Positions 32,468-41,393 of a stretch of DNA of 64,000 nucleotides are shown one piece after another. The notes under the pieces were generated by a model that made no database searches, had not been told where the DNA came from, and was given only the letters and a program-made list of their open reading frames with translations. How positions within the stretch are numbered: position 1 is the first letter of the stretch; each line of letters begins with the position of its first letter. The stretch comes from Pseudonocardia alaniniphila (GTDB lineage Bacteria > Actinomycetota > Actinomycetes > Mycobacteriales > Pseudonocardiaceae), in the NCBI RefSeq assembly GCF_022524485.1, contig NZ_JAKXMK010000002.1, forward strand, positions 62,001 through 126,000, read 5' to 3'. A program made the position numbers and the translations under genes.

Positions 32468-33772
32468 TCAGTCCTGGACCACGCCCGCCGCCGGCTCCGC
32501 ACCGGCTGCGTCCTGCACCGGAACCCGGATGACCAGCGCCGCCACCAGGCTCGCCGCGCACAGCAGCGCGAGGTAGAGCGCGATCGGCACCCAGGACCCG
32601 GTGGCCGCGAGGAGCCCCACGGCCGCGAGCGGGGTGACCGCGCCACCGACCATGCCGCCGAGCTGGTAGGCGATTGACGCCCCGCTGTAGCGCACGCGGG
32701 CGTCGAAGAGCTCGGTGAACAGGCCGCCCTGCGCGCCCGCCATGATCGCCTGCACCACGCCCGCCACCATGAACGCCAGGAGCGCCGCGACCGCGCTGCC
32801 CGTGTTGACCAGCAGGAAGAGCGGGAAGGCCCATGCCACGGCCGTCGCGGCGCCGATGACGTACACGCGCTTGGCGCCCCACCGGTCGGCGCAGAGCGCC
32901 GCGACGTAGATCCCCGCGATCCACAGCACGGTGGAGAGCAGGATCAGCGTGAGGAGGGTGGTGCGGTCGAAGCCGACCACGCTCGTGCCGTAGTTCAGCA
33001 TGTAGACCATCACCGTGTAGCCGACCGCGGGCGGCGCGATGGCAGCCACGCTCGCCAGCAGCACCGTGCCCGGGCGCTCCCGGAACAGCGTGGCCACGGG
33101 CAGCCTGGTGACCTGCTGCTTCTCCTGCACGTTCCGGAACTCCGGGCTCTCGGAGAGCTTGCGGCGCACCACCATCCCGACGATCAGCAGCGCGATGCTG
33201 AGCAGGAACGGGATCCGCCAGCCCCATGCGGCGAAGTCCTCGTCAGGCAGACCGGCGATGGCGAGGAAGGCCAGGTTCGACGTCAGCAGACCGATGGGGA
33301 CGCCGAACTGGGCGAAGCTGCCGAACAGCGCGCGCTGTCTCGGCGAGGCGTGCTCGGTGGCGACGAGGACCGCGCCGCCCCACTCACCGCCGACGCCGAA
33401 GCCCTGCACCAGCCGCAGGAGGATCAGCAGGAGCGGGGCCGCCACACCGATCGCCGCGTAGGTGGGGAGCACGCCGATCAGGAACGTGGAGAGTCCGGTC
33501 ATCATCAGGGTGAGCACCAGCATGGCCTTGCGGCCGATGCGGTCACCGAAATGGCCGATCACGGCACCGCCGAGCGGGCGGGCGATGAACCCGACGGCGA
33601 ACGTGCCGAACGCCGCGAGCGTGCCGGCGAGGGGGGAGAACGACGGGAAGAAGAGCGCTCCGAACACGAGCGCCGAGGCCGTCCCGAAGATGTAGTAGTC
33701 GTACCACTCGATCGAGGTACCGACACAGCTGGCGAGCAGCAGTGATCTCCTGCTGGGGGTCGGGTTGGCCAC
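32468..33772 (-). CDS. MFS transporter, metabolite:H+ symporter (MHS) type
   Basis: A 434-residue, twelve-helix inner-membrane protein. CVGTSIEWYDYYIFGTASAL, FGDRIGRKAML and VQGFGVGGEWGGAVLVATEH are MHS-subfamily signatures (relatives move shikimate, alpha-ketoglutarate, proline/betaine or aromatic acids with protons). The start is GTG at 33772 with GGAAGG ahead. It is divergent from the alcohol dehydrogenase operon at 34103 and may share control through the inverted repeat at 33868-33884. It gives the region an uptake route independent of the ABC transporters. Confidence 0.88.
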   Translation of the reverse strand: MANPTPSRRSLLLASCVGTSIEWYDYYIFGTASALVFGALFFPSFSPLAGTLAAFGTFAVGFIARPLGGAVIGHFGDRIGRKAMLVLTLMMTGLSTFLIGVLPTYAAIGVAAPLLLILLRLVQGFGVGGEWGGAVLVATEHASPRQRALFGSFAQFGVPIGLLTSNLAFLAIAGLPDEDFAAWGWRIPFLLSIALLIVGMVVRRKLSESPEFRNVQEKQQVTRLPVATLFRERPGTVLLASVAAIAPPAVGYTVMVYMLNYGTSVVGFDRTTLLTLILLSTVLWIAGIYVAALCADRWGAKRVYVIGAATAVAWAFPLFLLVNTGSAVAALLAFMVAGVVQAIMAGAQGGLFTELFDARVRYSGASIAYQLGGMVGGAVTPLAAVGLLAATGSWVPIALYLALLCAASLVAALVIRVPVQDAAGAEPAAGVVQD

Positions 33773-34102
33773 AATGCACCTTCCGCGCGGGGGTCGAGGA
33801 TGTCGGTGAGGAGTAAATAGCCCACCGGCGCAGTCGTCGTCGGACCGTTGCCTCCGTACGAATGGGACGGATGTCGCACATCCGGACTGAAGCGGGCAAC
33901 GGCGGTTTCGTGAGCCGGAAGGGCAGATTACGGACGCGAGATCCCTTCCGGGACGCGAAAGCCGTATGGCCGCTGTCACATCGCGCGGCGCATCGTGAGT
34001 GTTCGCAGCGGACGCACGGTCGCGGTGCCTGCGACCACGGCGTCCACTGCGGACACCCGGCTTGCCGCATCGTGCGGCCCCGCGCAGACCCCTGGAGCCG
34101 AA
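33773..34102. other. divergent 330-bp intergenic region
   Basis: No gene-like frame is convincing. The region holds the inverted repeat described separately and a less GC-rich stretch at 33813-33930 that could contain both promoters. The remaining sequence toward 34102 is a plausible untranslated leader for the dehydrogenase operon. Confidence 0.35.
33868..33884. promoter_or_regulatory. 17-bp inverted repeat between MFS and dehydrogenase operons
   Basis: CGGATGTCGCACATCCG has perfect 7-bp arms around a 3-base centre. It lies 96 bp upstream of the MFS start and about 220 bp upstream of the dehydrogenase start. A divergent promoter region is the usual place for such operators. No regulator gene is adjacent; an IclR or the two-component system encoded downstream (42.4-45.2 kb) are possibilities only. 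Confidence 0.5.
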
Positions 34103-35212
34103 ATGAGCATGACGACGCGCGCCGCGATCTGCCGCGAGGCGGGCAGACCGTGGGAGATCGCGGAGCTGGAGCTGGACGAGCCACGCGCGAACGAGGTGCG
34201 GATCCGCATCGAGGTCGCCGGGCTGTGCCACTCCGACGACCACGTCCAGAAGGGCGCTGCGCGGATGCGCTTCCCGGTGGTCGGCGGCCACGAGGGAGCC
34301 GGCGTCGTCGAGGCGGTGGGTGACGGCGTCACGCGGGTCGCCGTGGGGGACCACGTGGTGTGCGCCTTCATCCCGGCGTGTGGCACCTGCCGTTACTGCT
34401 CCACCGGCCGCCAGAACCTCTGCGACGCCGGGAAGAACGCGTCCACGGGCGAGTTCGCCGACGGGACCTTCCGGTTCCACCTCGACGGCGAGGACATCGG
34501 TGGGATGTGCGTGCTCGGCACGTTCTCCCAGCACCTGGTCGTCTCCGAGTTCTCCTGCATCCCGATCCCGGACGACATCCCGTTCGACGTCGCCGCGCTG
34601 GTGGGGTGCGGCGTCCCGACCGGATGGGGATCGGCGGTGCACGCCGCGGGCGTACGGCCGGGGCAGACCGTGGTGATCTACGGCGCGGGCGGCGTCGGCA
34701 GCAACGCGGTGCAGGGCGCCCGCTATGCCGGGGCGAAGAACGTGGTGGCCGTGGACCCTGTGGCGTTCAAGCGGGACATGGCCAAGGTGTTCGGGGCCAC
34801 CCACACCTTCGCCGACGCCGCCGCGGCACGCGAGTTCGTCGTCGAGACCACGTGGGGCGAGCTCGCCGACCACGCGATCATCACGGTCGGCGTGCTGCAC
34901 GACGAGGTCATCGACCAGGCGATTCAGGTGGTCGGCAAGAGCGGCCAGGTGACGATCACCGCGGTCGGCAACGGATCGATCGACCACAACCCCGGCCCGT
35001 TCATCGGCTTCCAGCGGCGGGTGCAGGGCGCGATCTTCGGCGGCTGCAACCCGCTCTTCGACGTCCCCCGGCTGCTGGGGCTCTACCGGTCCGGTGACCT
35101 GAAGCTCGACGAGCTGATCACCCGCCGGTACCGGCTCGAGGAGATCAACGAGGGCTACCAGGACATGCTGGACGGCAAGAACGTCCGCGGCGTGATCCTC
35201 CTCGAGCACTGA
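34103..35212 (+). CDS. NDMA-dependent alcohol dehydrogenase (MDR family)
   Basis: A 369-residue zinc MDR enzyme of the NDMA-dependent actinobacterial alcohol dehydrogenase group (tightly bound cofactor, unusual electron acceptor). Catalytic zinc ligands are Cys42 (GLCHSDDH) and His63/Glu64 (GGHEGAG). Structural zinc Cys93, Cys96, Cys99 and Cys107 are in PACGTCRYCSTGRQNLC. The nucleotide motif is YGAGGVGSN. GGAG lies six bases before the ATG. It is followed within 5 bp by an LLM gene and then a paralogous dehydrogenase at 36204; their Rossmann regions are nearly identical at DNA level. Substrate unknown; relatives oxidise alcohols or hemimercaptals. Confidence 0.88.
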   Translation: MSMTTRAAICREAGRPWEIAELELDEPRANEVRIRIEVAGLCHSDDHVQKGAARMRFPVVGGHEGAGVVEAVGDGVTRVAVGDHVVCAFIPACGTCRYCSTGRQNLCDAGKNASTGEFADGTFRFHLDGEDIGGMCVLGTFSQHLVVSEFSCIPIPDDIPFDVAALVGCGVPTGWGSAVHAAGVRPGQTVVIYGAGGVGSNAVQGARYAGAKNVVAVDPVAFKRDMAKVFGATHTFADAAAAREFVVETTWGELADHAIITVGVLHDEVIDQAIQVVGKSGQVTITAVGNGSIDHNPGPFIGFQRRVQGAIFGGCNPLFDVPRLLGLYRSGDLKLDELITRRYRLEEINEGYQDMLDGKNVRGVILLEH

Positions 35213-35217
35213 GCACC

Positions 35218-36207
35218 ATGGCCGACCACGACGGGGTGCGGCTGCGCGTGCTGATGGAGCCGCGTCACGGCTCGCGCTACGAGGAGATCCTGGCGCTGGC
35301 CCTGGCCACCGAGCACGCGGGGTTCGACGCGTTCTTCCGCTCCGACCACCTGCTCGGCGTCGACCCGAACGACCCCACCTACCGCCCGACCGACTGCTGG
35401 ACCACGCTCGGCGGCCTGGCCCGCGAGACGTCGCGCGTGCGGCTCGGGGCGCTGGTCGGCGCCGCGACGTTCCGCGCGCCCGGCCTGCTTGCCACGATCG
35501 TCGCCTCGGTCGACGAGATGAGCGGCGGCCGGGTGGAGCTGGGCCTGGGCACCGGGTGGTTCGCCCGGGAGCACGCGGCCTTCGGCATCCCGTTCCCGCC
35601 GACCGGCGAGCGGTTCGACCGGCTGGAGGAGCAGCTGGCGATCATCACAGGCCTGTGGGGCACGCCGACCGGCGACGACGAGGGGTTCTCCTTCGAGGGC
35701 TCGCACTACCGCGTCGAGGCCAACCGCACCCCGCCGCGTCCGCCCCAGGACCCGCATCCGCCGATCATCATCGGCGGCACCGGGCCGCGGCGGACCCCCG
35801 CCATCGCCGCGCGCTACGCCGACGAGTTCAACGGGGCGCTGACGATCGGGGACGCCACCGGCGAGCAACTGCGGGAGCGCTTCGCCGTGTTCGCGCGGGC
35901 GTGCGAGGCGATCGGCCGTGATCCGGACGAGGCGCGCCGCTCCGCGGTGCTCCCTGTCGCCTGTGGCGAGACGCAGGAGCAGGCGCAGCGGCGGGCTGCC
36001 GTGATGGGTTCGGAGCTGATGCGCTCGACCGCCGCCACCGGCTCACCGGCCGAGGTCACCGAGCGGATCGCCGCGCTGGCCGACGCCGGAGCGGACACCG
36101 TCTACCTGCACATCTACGACATCCACGACCTGGACCACATCGCACTGATCGGCGCTGAGGTCCTCCCGCACGTCACGAGCACACCGGAGAGGACGGGCGC
36201 CCGATGA
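35218..36207 (+). CDS. LLM-class F420-dependent oxidoreductase
   Basis: A 329-residue luciferase-like barrel. FDAFFRSDHLLG, SVDEMSGGRVELGLGTGWFAREH (split) and HPPIIIGGTGPRRTP are the family's recurrent segments. These fit the actinobacterial F420-dependent oxidoreductases, with unassigned substrate. The start is 5 bp after the first alcohol dehydrogenase, and its stop overlaps the ATG of the second (ATGA). It is therefore sandwiched between two paralogous dehydrogenases in one transcript, suggesting linked redox steps. It is not close in sequence to the LLM protein at 8929. Confidence 0.87.
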   Translation: MADHDGVRLRVLMEPRHGSRYEEILALALATEHAGFDAFFRSDHLLGVDPNDPTYRPTDCWTTLGGLARETSRVRLGALVGAATFRAPGLLATIVASVDEMSGGRVELGLGTGWFAREHAAFGIPFPPTGERFDRLEEQLAIITGLWGTPTGDDEGFSFEGSHYRVEANRTPPRPPQDPHPPIIIGGTGPRRTPAIAARYADEFNGALTIGDATGEQLRERFAVFARACEAIGRDPDEARRSAVLPVACGETQEQAQRRAAVMGSELMRSTAATGSPAEVTERIAALADAGADTVYLHIYDIHDLDHIALIGAEVLPHVTSTPERTGAR

Positions 36208-37340
36208 CACCGAGCAACCAGGGCAGCATCACCACCCGCGCCGCCATCGCGCGGCAGCCGCACAGCGGCTGGGAGCTCACCGAGCTGACGCTCGACGCCC
36301 CGAAGTCGCACGAGGTCCGCGTCCGCTTCCATGCCGCGGGCCTCTGCCACTCCGACGACCACATCACCCAGGGCGACGCGCCGGTGCGGTTCCCGATCGT
36401 CGGCGGCCACGAGGGCGCAGGCGTGGTCGAGTCGGTGGGCCCGGACGTGCGCCGGGTCAAGCCCGGCGACCGGATCGTCTGCTCCTACATCCCGGCGTGC
36501 GGCGCGTGCCGACCCTGCTCGACGGGCCACCAGAACATGTGCGTCAAGGGTCTGAACGCCGGCACCGGCATGTTCCTCGACGGCACCTTCCGGTTCCACC
36601 GCGGCGAGGAGGACCTGGGCGGGTTCTGCACGGTCGGCTCGTTCTCGCAGTACGCGGTGGTGTCGGAGTTTGCCTGCATCCCGCTGCCGGACGACATCCC
36701 GTTCGAGATCGGTGCGCTGGTGGGCTGCGGGGTGCCCACGGGCTGGGGGTCCGCGGTGTACGCGGCGGGTGTGCGGGCGGGGGAGACCGTGGTGATCTAC
36801 GGCGCGGGCGGCGTCGGGAGCAACGCGGTGCAGGGCGCCCGCTATGCCGGTGCGAAGAACGTGGTGGTCGTGGACCCTGTCGCGTTCAAGCGGGACATGG
36901 CGAAGGTCTTCGGCGCCACCCACACGTTCGCCGACGCCCGCGAGGCGCACGACTTCGTGGTGGACACGACGTGGGGGCAGCTCGCCGACCACGCGATCTG
37001 CACGCCGGGCGTGCTCACCGCCGAGATCGTGGACGCCGCGATGCAGGTGGTGGGCAAGGCGGGGAAGGTGACGATCACCGCGGCGGGCAAGCTCGGCGAG
37101 CGCGCGGTCAAGGTGCACGCCGGCCTCATGATCATGTACCAGCGGCAGGTGCGCGGAGCCCTGTTCGGTGACTGCAACCCGCTCTACGACGTGCCGAGGC
37201 TGCTGCGGCTCTACCGGTCCGGTGATCTCAAGCTCGACGAGCTGATCACCCGCCGCTACACGCTGGAGGAGCTGAACGCGGGCTACCAGGACATGAACGA
37301 CGGCAAGAACATCCGCGGCGTCCTCGTCCACGAGCGCTGA
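36204..37340 (+). CDS. NDMA-dependent alcohol dehydrogenase (second paralog)
   Basis: A 378-residue paralog of the enzyme at 34103 with the same zinc ligands (GLCHSDDH, GGHEGAG and PACGACRPCSTGHQNMC) and cofactor motif YGAGGVGSN. Across the central Rossmann segment the two genes are almost identical in nucleotide sequence, with only a few silent or conservative changes, while both ends diverge more. That pattern fits tandem duplication plus gene conversion. The ATG overlaps the LLM stop. The CoA-ligase-like gene follows after 8 bp. The two copies may prefer different alcohols or act as a pair. Confidence 0.88.
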   Translation: MTPSNQGSITTRAAIARQPHSGWELTELTLDAPKSHEVRVRFHAAGLCHSDDHITQGDAPVRFPIVGGHEGAGVVESVGPDVRRVKPGDRIVCSYIPACGACRPCSTGHQNMCVKGLNAGTGMFLDGTFRFHRGEEDLGGFCTVGSFSQYAVVSEFACIPLPDDIPFEIGALVGCGVPTGWGSAVYAAGVRAGETVVIYGAGGVGSNAVQGARYAGAKNVVVVDPVAFKRDMAKVFGATHTFADAREAHDFVVDTTWGQLADHAICTPGVLTAEIVDAAMQVVGKAGKVTITAAGKLGERAVKVHAGLMIMYQRQVRGALFGDCNPLYDVPRLLRLYRSGDLKLDELITRRYTLEELNAGYQDMNDGKNIRGVLVHER

Positions 37341-37348
37341 GGAGCACC

Positions 37349-38638
37349 GTGGTGCCACCGAGCTTCACCACGCCCGAGGACCGCGAGGCCGTCACCGAGG
37401 TGCTGCGCGCGCAGCTGGAGGGGCTGGCCGCCCGGTCGCCGTTCTACGCGGACCTGTTCGCTGAGCACGGCGTCACGGCTGCCGCGTTCGCGTCCCTCGA
37501 CGACCTGCGCAAGCTGCCGTTCACGACCAAGCAGATGCTGCGTGACTCCCAGGCCGCGGCGCCCCCGCTGGGCCGCCACGCGGGCGTGAACATGACCGAG
37601 GTCATCCGCGTGCACGCCTCCACCGGCACCACCGGGCGCCCCAGCTGGGTGGGCGTGACCCGGCGGGACGCGGCCGCGTGGACGGACATGGTGGCCCGCG
37701 CCTTCCGCACGATGGGCGCAGCGCGTGAGGACGTGGTGCTGCACGCGGCCGGTCTCACGCTCTTCGTCGGCGGCCTCCCGATCCGCGACGCGCTGGAGCG
37801 GATCGGGGCCACACTGATCCCGATCGGGACGGGCGCCTCGGAGAAGGCGGTGCTCGCGCTGGAGACCCTCGGGGTCACGGCGCTGCACTCCACGCCGTCC
37901 TACGCGCGCTACCTCGCCGACCACCTGCGGGCACAGGGCCGCGACCCGAAGGAGTTCGGGCTGCGCAAGGTCTTCGTCGGCGGCGAGCCGGGCGGGGGAG
38001 AGCCCGCGTTCCGGGCGCACGTCGAGCAGGAGTGGGGCGCACCGGTCACCGAGGGCCTGGGCAACGCGGACATGGCTCCGGTGCTCTTCGGCGAGGCACC
38101 GGACAGCGGGGGAATGCGGTTCACCGGCGGCCGGCACGTGGTCGTCGAGCTGGTCGATCCCGAGACCGGCGAACCCGTCGACCCGGAACCGGGTGCGACC
38201 GGCGAGCTCGTCTACACGTCGGTCGACCGCGAGTGCTGTCCGCTGGTGCGCTTCCGCACCCGCGACCGCGTGGTCGTGACCGGGCTCTCCGGCAGCGGGG
38301 AGCCGCTGATCCGCTGCGTCGGGCGCACCGACGACATGCTCATCGTGCTCGGGGTGAACGTGTTCCCCTCCGCCGTGCGCGACCTCGTGCAGACCCTGCA
38401 CCCGCGCACCACCGGGGCCGTGCAGATCGTGCTCCCGCAGCAGGGCCCGCGTGTCGAGCCCCCGCTGCAGGTGGAGGCCGAGTGGGGCGAGCACGGCTCC
38501 GACCACGAGCAGCTCGGCCGGGAGATCGAGTCGCTGATCCGCTCCCGGCTCTCGGTGCGGGCCGCGGTGACGCTCGTCCCGCCCGGGTCGATCGAACGCT
38601 CCCAGATGAAGTCCCGCCTGACCCGCCTGGCGAACTGA
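37349..38638 (+). CDS. PaaK-like adenylate-forming (acyl/aryl-CoA) ligase
   Basis: A 429-residue AMP-binding enzyme of the phenylacetate-CoA ligase group. The phosphate-binding loop HASTGTTGRPS (about residues 89-99), the VGGEPGGG and EGLGNADM segments and the hinge CVGRTDDMLIVLGVNVFPS are visible. These enzymes activate carboxylic acids as acyl-AMP and transfer them to CoA. The GTG at 37349 follows GAGGAG. It is followed by the UGSC-motif gene, linking CoA activation with that uncharacterised protein. An aryl or short carboxylic acid is a reasonable but unproven substrate. Confidence 0.85.
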   Translation: MVPPSFTTPEDREAVTEVLRAQLEGLAARSPFYADLFAEHGVTAAAFASLDDLRKLPFTTKQMLRDSQAAAPPLGRHAGVNMTEVIRVHASTGTTGRPSWVGVTRRDAAAWTDMVARAFRTMGAAREDVVLHAAGLTLFVGGLPIRDALERIGATLIPIGTGASEKAVLALETLGVTALHSTPSYARYLADHLRAQGRDPKEFGLRKVFVGGEPGGGEPAFRAHVEQEWGAPVTEGLGNADMAPVLFGEAPDSGGMRFTGGRHVVVELVDPETGEPVDPEPGATGELVYTSVDRECCPLVRFRTRDRVVVTGLSGSGEPLIRCVGRTDDMLIVLGVNVFPSAVRDLVQTLHPRTTGAVQIVLPQQGPRVEPPLQVEAEWGEHGSDHEQLGREIESLIRSRLSVRAAVTLVPPGSIERSQMKSRLTRLAN

Positions 38639-38652
38639 CGACGGAGGCGCAC

Positions 38653-39204
38653 GTGCCGAACGCGATCCTCGACCCCACCGGGCGCGCACCTGCACCCGCG
38701 GCCACCTCCGCGGCAGCCCCGCGGGCGGCCCGTCGTCCCGACCTCGCGGGTGCGCGGGTGGGCCTGCTCGAGAACACCAAGCAGAACGCCGCGCTGCTGC
38801 TGCAGGAGGTGGCGAACCTGCTCATCGCCGAGCACGGGGCGGCGGGCGTGGTACTGATGCGCACCAAACAGGCCTTCGCCCTGCCCGCGTCCGACGAGCT
38901 CGTGGCCGAGTACGCGGCGGCCTGCGACGTGGTGGTCACCGGGGTCGGTGACTGCGGCTCGTGCAGCGCGTCCGCCGTGGCCGACGGGGTGCTCTTCGAG
39001 GCCGCAGGCCTGCCCGCGGCCGTGATCTGCAGCGACGCGTTCGTCGCCACCGCGGACGCGATGGCGGCGCTGCGCGGTGCGCCCGGCTACCGGTACGTCA
39101 CCACCGAGCACCCGGTGGCCGTGCTGACGCCCCAGCAGGTACAGGAGCGCGCGAAGCACGTCGTCTCCGGGGTGGTAGTGATCTTGACGGAGGCGCGCTC
39201 GTGA
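38653..39204 (+). CDS. UGSC-motif family protein (Cys form)
   Basis: A 183-residue protein. The motif GDCGSC with Cys101 and Cys104 corresponds to the U/C-G-S-C redox motif of the UGSC family, whose members sometimes have selenocysteine at the first position. Here the codon is TGC, not TGA. The N-terminus begins PNAILDPTGR, a family feature, and VLMRTKQAFALPAS precedes the motif. The fold appears alpha/beta with no membrane segment. The GTG start has ACGGAGG upstream. Its stop overlaps the GTG of the next gene (GTGA). The function of the family is not established; the motif suggests thiol redox or metal binding. Confidence 0.75.
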   Translation: MPNAILDPTGRAPAPAATSAAAPRAARRPDLAGARVGLLENTKQNAALLLQEVANLLIAEHGAAGVVLMRTKQAFALPASDELVAEYAAACDVVVTGVGDCGSCSASAVADGVLFEAAGLPAAVICSDAFVATADAMAALRGAPGYRYVTTEHPVAVLTPQQVQERAKHVVSGVVVILTEARS

Positions 39205-40277
39205 GCAGCGCGAACACTCTTGGGCTGGATCCCGACGCCGCGCAGGCGGCGATCGAGCACTGCTACGAGCAGGGCTGGTCCGACGGGCTGCCACTGGTCC
39301 CGGCGTCGCGCCCGCTGGTGGACCGCTTCCTCGCCACCGTCTCGCGGCAGGCGGACGAGGTGATCGGCGTGCTCCCGCAGCTCGACCGCGCGGTAACGGT
39401 CGAGCTGGCGGCGATCAACGCGGCGATGGCGGGCTGTCGCCCTGAGTACTTCCCCGTGGTGCTCGCCGCGTGGGACGCCCTGGTGCGCGAGCGCTCCACG
39501 GGCGGCGGCGGCTGGCAGTCCACGAGCGGCCCCGCCCCGCTGATCGTCGTGAACGGTCCGGTGCGCGACGAGCTCGGCTTCAACCGCACGGGCGGCGTGT
39601 TCGGCCCCGGGTTCCGGGCGAACGCGACGGTCGCGCGGGCGATCGGGCTGATCGTCCGCAACGTCTACGGGATCCACCCGCACGTCCTGGAGCAGGCCAC
39701 CCAGGGGTTGCCGGGGCGGTGGTCGATCTGCGTGGCCGAGAACGAGGAGGAGAGCCCCTGGGAGCCGCTCTCGGCCGAGGGCGGGATCCCCGCGGGCACC
39801 TCGGCCGTGTCGGCCACCCTGCTGCGCACCTGCGAGTTCGTCGACAACCGGCACACGGGCAGCGCGGAGCAACTGCTCGCCGACTTCGCCGACACGATCT
39901 CCCGCAGCGGCGCGTGGATCTTCCGCCACGCCTCGGCCGGCATCGTCTTCTGCCCGGAACATGCGCAGCTGCTCGCCGGCGCAGGCTTCGACCGCGCGCA
40001 GGTGCGGGCATGGCTCGCCGAGCACTGCGGTCGCACCGTGCGCGACCTCGCCCGCGTCGGAAAGGACGGGCTCGGCGACAACGGCGTACGGCACGCGAGC
40101 GGGGAGCGCCCGGAAGGGTTCGACCGCCTGCTGCCCTCCGCCGATCGCGAGCACCTGCTCATCGCGGTGGCCGGCGCCCGCAACGCCGGGATCTCCATGG
40201 TCGTGCGGCTCTTCTCGGGCTGGTCAGGGGCTGCGGTGCCGGTGGCGGCGCGCACCCTCGTAGGAAGGAGCAGTTGA
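39201..40277 (+). CDS. uncharacterised partner of the UGSC-motif protein
   Basis: A 358-residue protein with no enzyme motif I can name. Recognisable text includes YEQGWSDGLPLVPASRP near the N-terminus, FNRTGGVFGPGFRANATVARAIGL in the middle and several histidines (IHPHVLEQATQG, DNRHTGSAEQLL, EHAQLLAGAG). The strict GTGA overlap with the UGSC gene means their synthesis is coupled, so complex formation or a shared pathway step is likely. It ends with TGATG shared with the following alcohol dehydrogenase. No signal peptide or membrane helix is seen. It is one of the least understood proteins in the window. Confidence 0.7.
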   Translation: MSSANTLGLDPDAAQAAIEHCYEQGWSDGLPLVPASRPLVDRFLATVSRQADEVIGVLPQLDRAVTVELAAINAAMAGCRPEYFPVVLAAWDALVRERSTGGGGWQSTSGPAPLIVVNGPVRDELGFNRTGGVFGPGFRANATVARAIGLIVRNVYGIHPHVLEQATQGLPGRWSICVAENEEESPWEPLSAEGGIPAGTSAVSATLLRTCEFVDNRHTGSAEQLLADFADTISRSGAWIFRHASAGIVFCPEHAQLLAGAGFDRAQVRAWLAEHCGRTVRDLARVGKDGLGDNGVRHASGERPEGFDRLLPSADREHLLIAVAGARNAGISMVVRLFSGWSGAAVPVAARTLVGRSS

Positions 40278-41383
40278 TGGCTGACACCGTCCGCGCCGCC
40301 GTGCAGGTCGGCCCCCGCAACATCGAGATCCGCGAGTTCCCACGCCCCGTGATCGGCCCCGACGACGGGCTCCTGCGCGTGGAGGCCAACGGCATCTGCG
40401 GCAGCGACGTCGAGGCCTACCGGGGCCACCTGAGGATGGGCCGCGGTGGTGCGGTGGTGCCGGGGCACGAGCCGCTCGGGATCATCGAGGAGATCGGCGA
40501 GCGCGCCGCGGAGCGCTGGGGTGTGCAGCCCGGCGACCGGGTGGCGCTGGAGGTGATCGTGCCGTGCCGGTCCTGCCACGACTGCCTCACCGGGCGCTAC
40601 CAGGCCTGCCGCAACCGCCGCTTCGGCCACGGGGTCACCGGCGTCGACGTGGCGCCGAGCCTGTGGGGCGGGCTCGCCGAGCACCTCTACCTCACACCGG
40701 GTGCGGTGCTGCACAAGGTCGACAAGACGCTGCCCGCCGAGCTCGCGGTGATGTTCAACCCGCTCGGCGCAGGCGTGCGCTGGGCGCTGCACCTCGGCGG
40801 CGTCGGCATCGGCGACACCGTGCTCGTGCTCGGCGCAGGCCAGCGGGGGATCGCCGCGGTGGTCGCCGCGCGCGCCGCGGGCGCCGGCACCGTCATCGTC
40901 ACCGGTCTGGAGGCCGACGCCCACAAGCTCGCCCTCGCCCGCGAGTTCGGGGCCGACCACACGCTCGTCGTCGACGGCGACGGGGCGCAGGACGTCGTCG
41001 AACGCGTCCGGGAGATCACCGACGGCGCGATGGCCGACGTCGTGCTGGAGCTGACCCCGATGGCCACCGAGCCCGTGACTCACGCGTTGCAGGCGGTCAA
41101 GCACGCCGGGCGGGTCGTGCTCGCCGGGCTCAAGGGCGGGCGTGAGGTGCCGTTGCGGACCGACCTGATCATCAACAAGGCGATCAACGTGGTCGGGGCC
41201 TACGGCGTCGACGCCCGCGGCTACGCGGAGGCGATCGCGATCATCGAGTCCCGCCGCTTCCCGCTGGAGAAGCTGCACACCCACACCTTCGGGCTCGACG
41301 ACACCGCGCTCGCCATGGAGACCCTCGCGGGCGAGGTGCCGGGCGAAGCAGCGGTGCACGTCTCGGTCCACCCCAACTCGTAG
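40277..41383 (+). CDS. zinc-dependent alcohol/polyol dehydrogenase (MDR family)
   Basis: A 368-residue MDR enzyme. The catalytic zinc motif NGICGSDVEAYRGH, VPGHEPLG (His/Glu), structural zinc cysteines in PCRSCHDCLTGRYQAC and the Rossmann motif LVLGAGQRGI are visible. The sequence resembles sorbitol/threonine-dehydrogenase-like members more than the NDMA-type twins upstream. GGAAGGAG precedes the ATG, which shares its first base with the previous stop (TGATG). Substrate unknown. Confidence 0.87.
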   Translation: MADTVRAAVQVGPRNIEIREFPRPVIGPDDGLLRVEANGICGSDVEAYRGHLRMGRGGAVVPGHEPLGIIEEIGERAAERWGVQPGDRVALEVIVPCRSCHDCLTGRYQACRNRRFGHGVTGVDVAPSLWGGLAEHLYLTPGAVLHKVDKTLPAELAVMFNPLGAGVRWALHLGGVGIGDTVLVLGAGQRGIAAVVAARAAGAGTVIVTGLEADAHKLALAREFGADHTLVVDGDGAQDVVERVREITDGAMADVVLELTPMATEPVTHALQAVKHAGRVVLAGLKGGREVPLRTDLIINKAINVVGAYGVDARGYAEAIAIIESRRFPLEKLHTHTFGLDDTALAMETLAGEVPGEAAVHVSVHPNS

Positions 41384-41393
41384 GAGAGCTCGC

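Noticed and set aside
38653..39204. Selenocysteine in the UGSC-motif protein
   Set aside because: The relevant codon is TGC, so the protein is the cysteine form; no TGA lies in frame.
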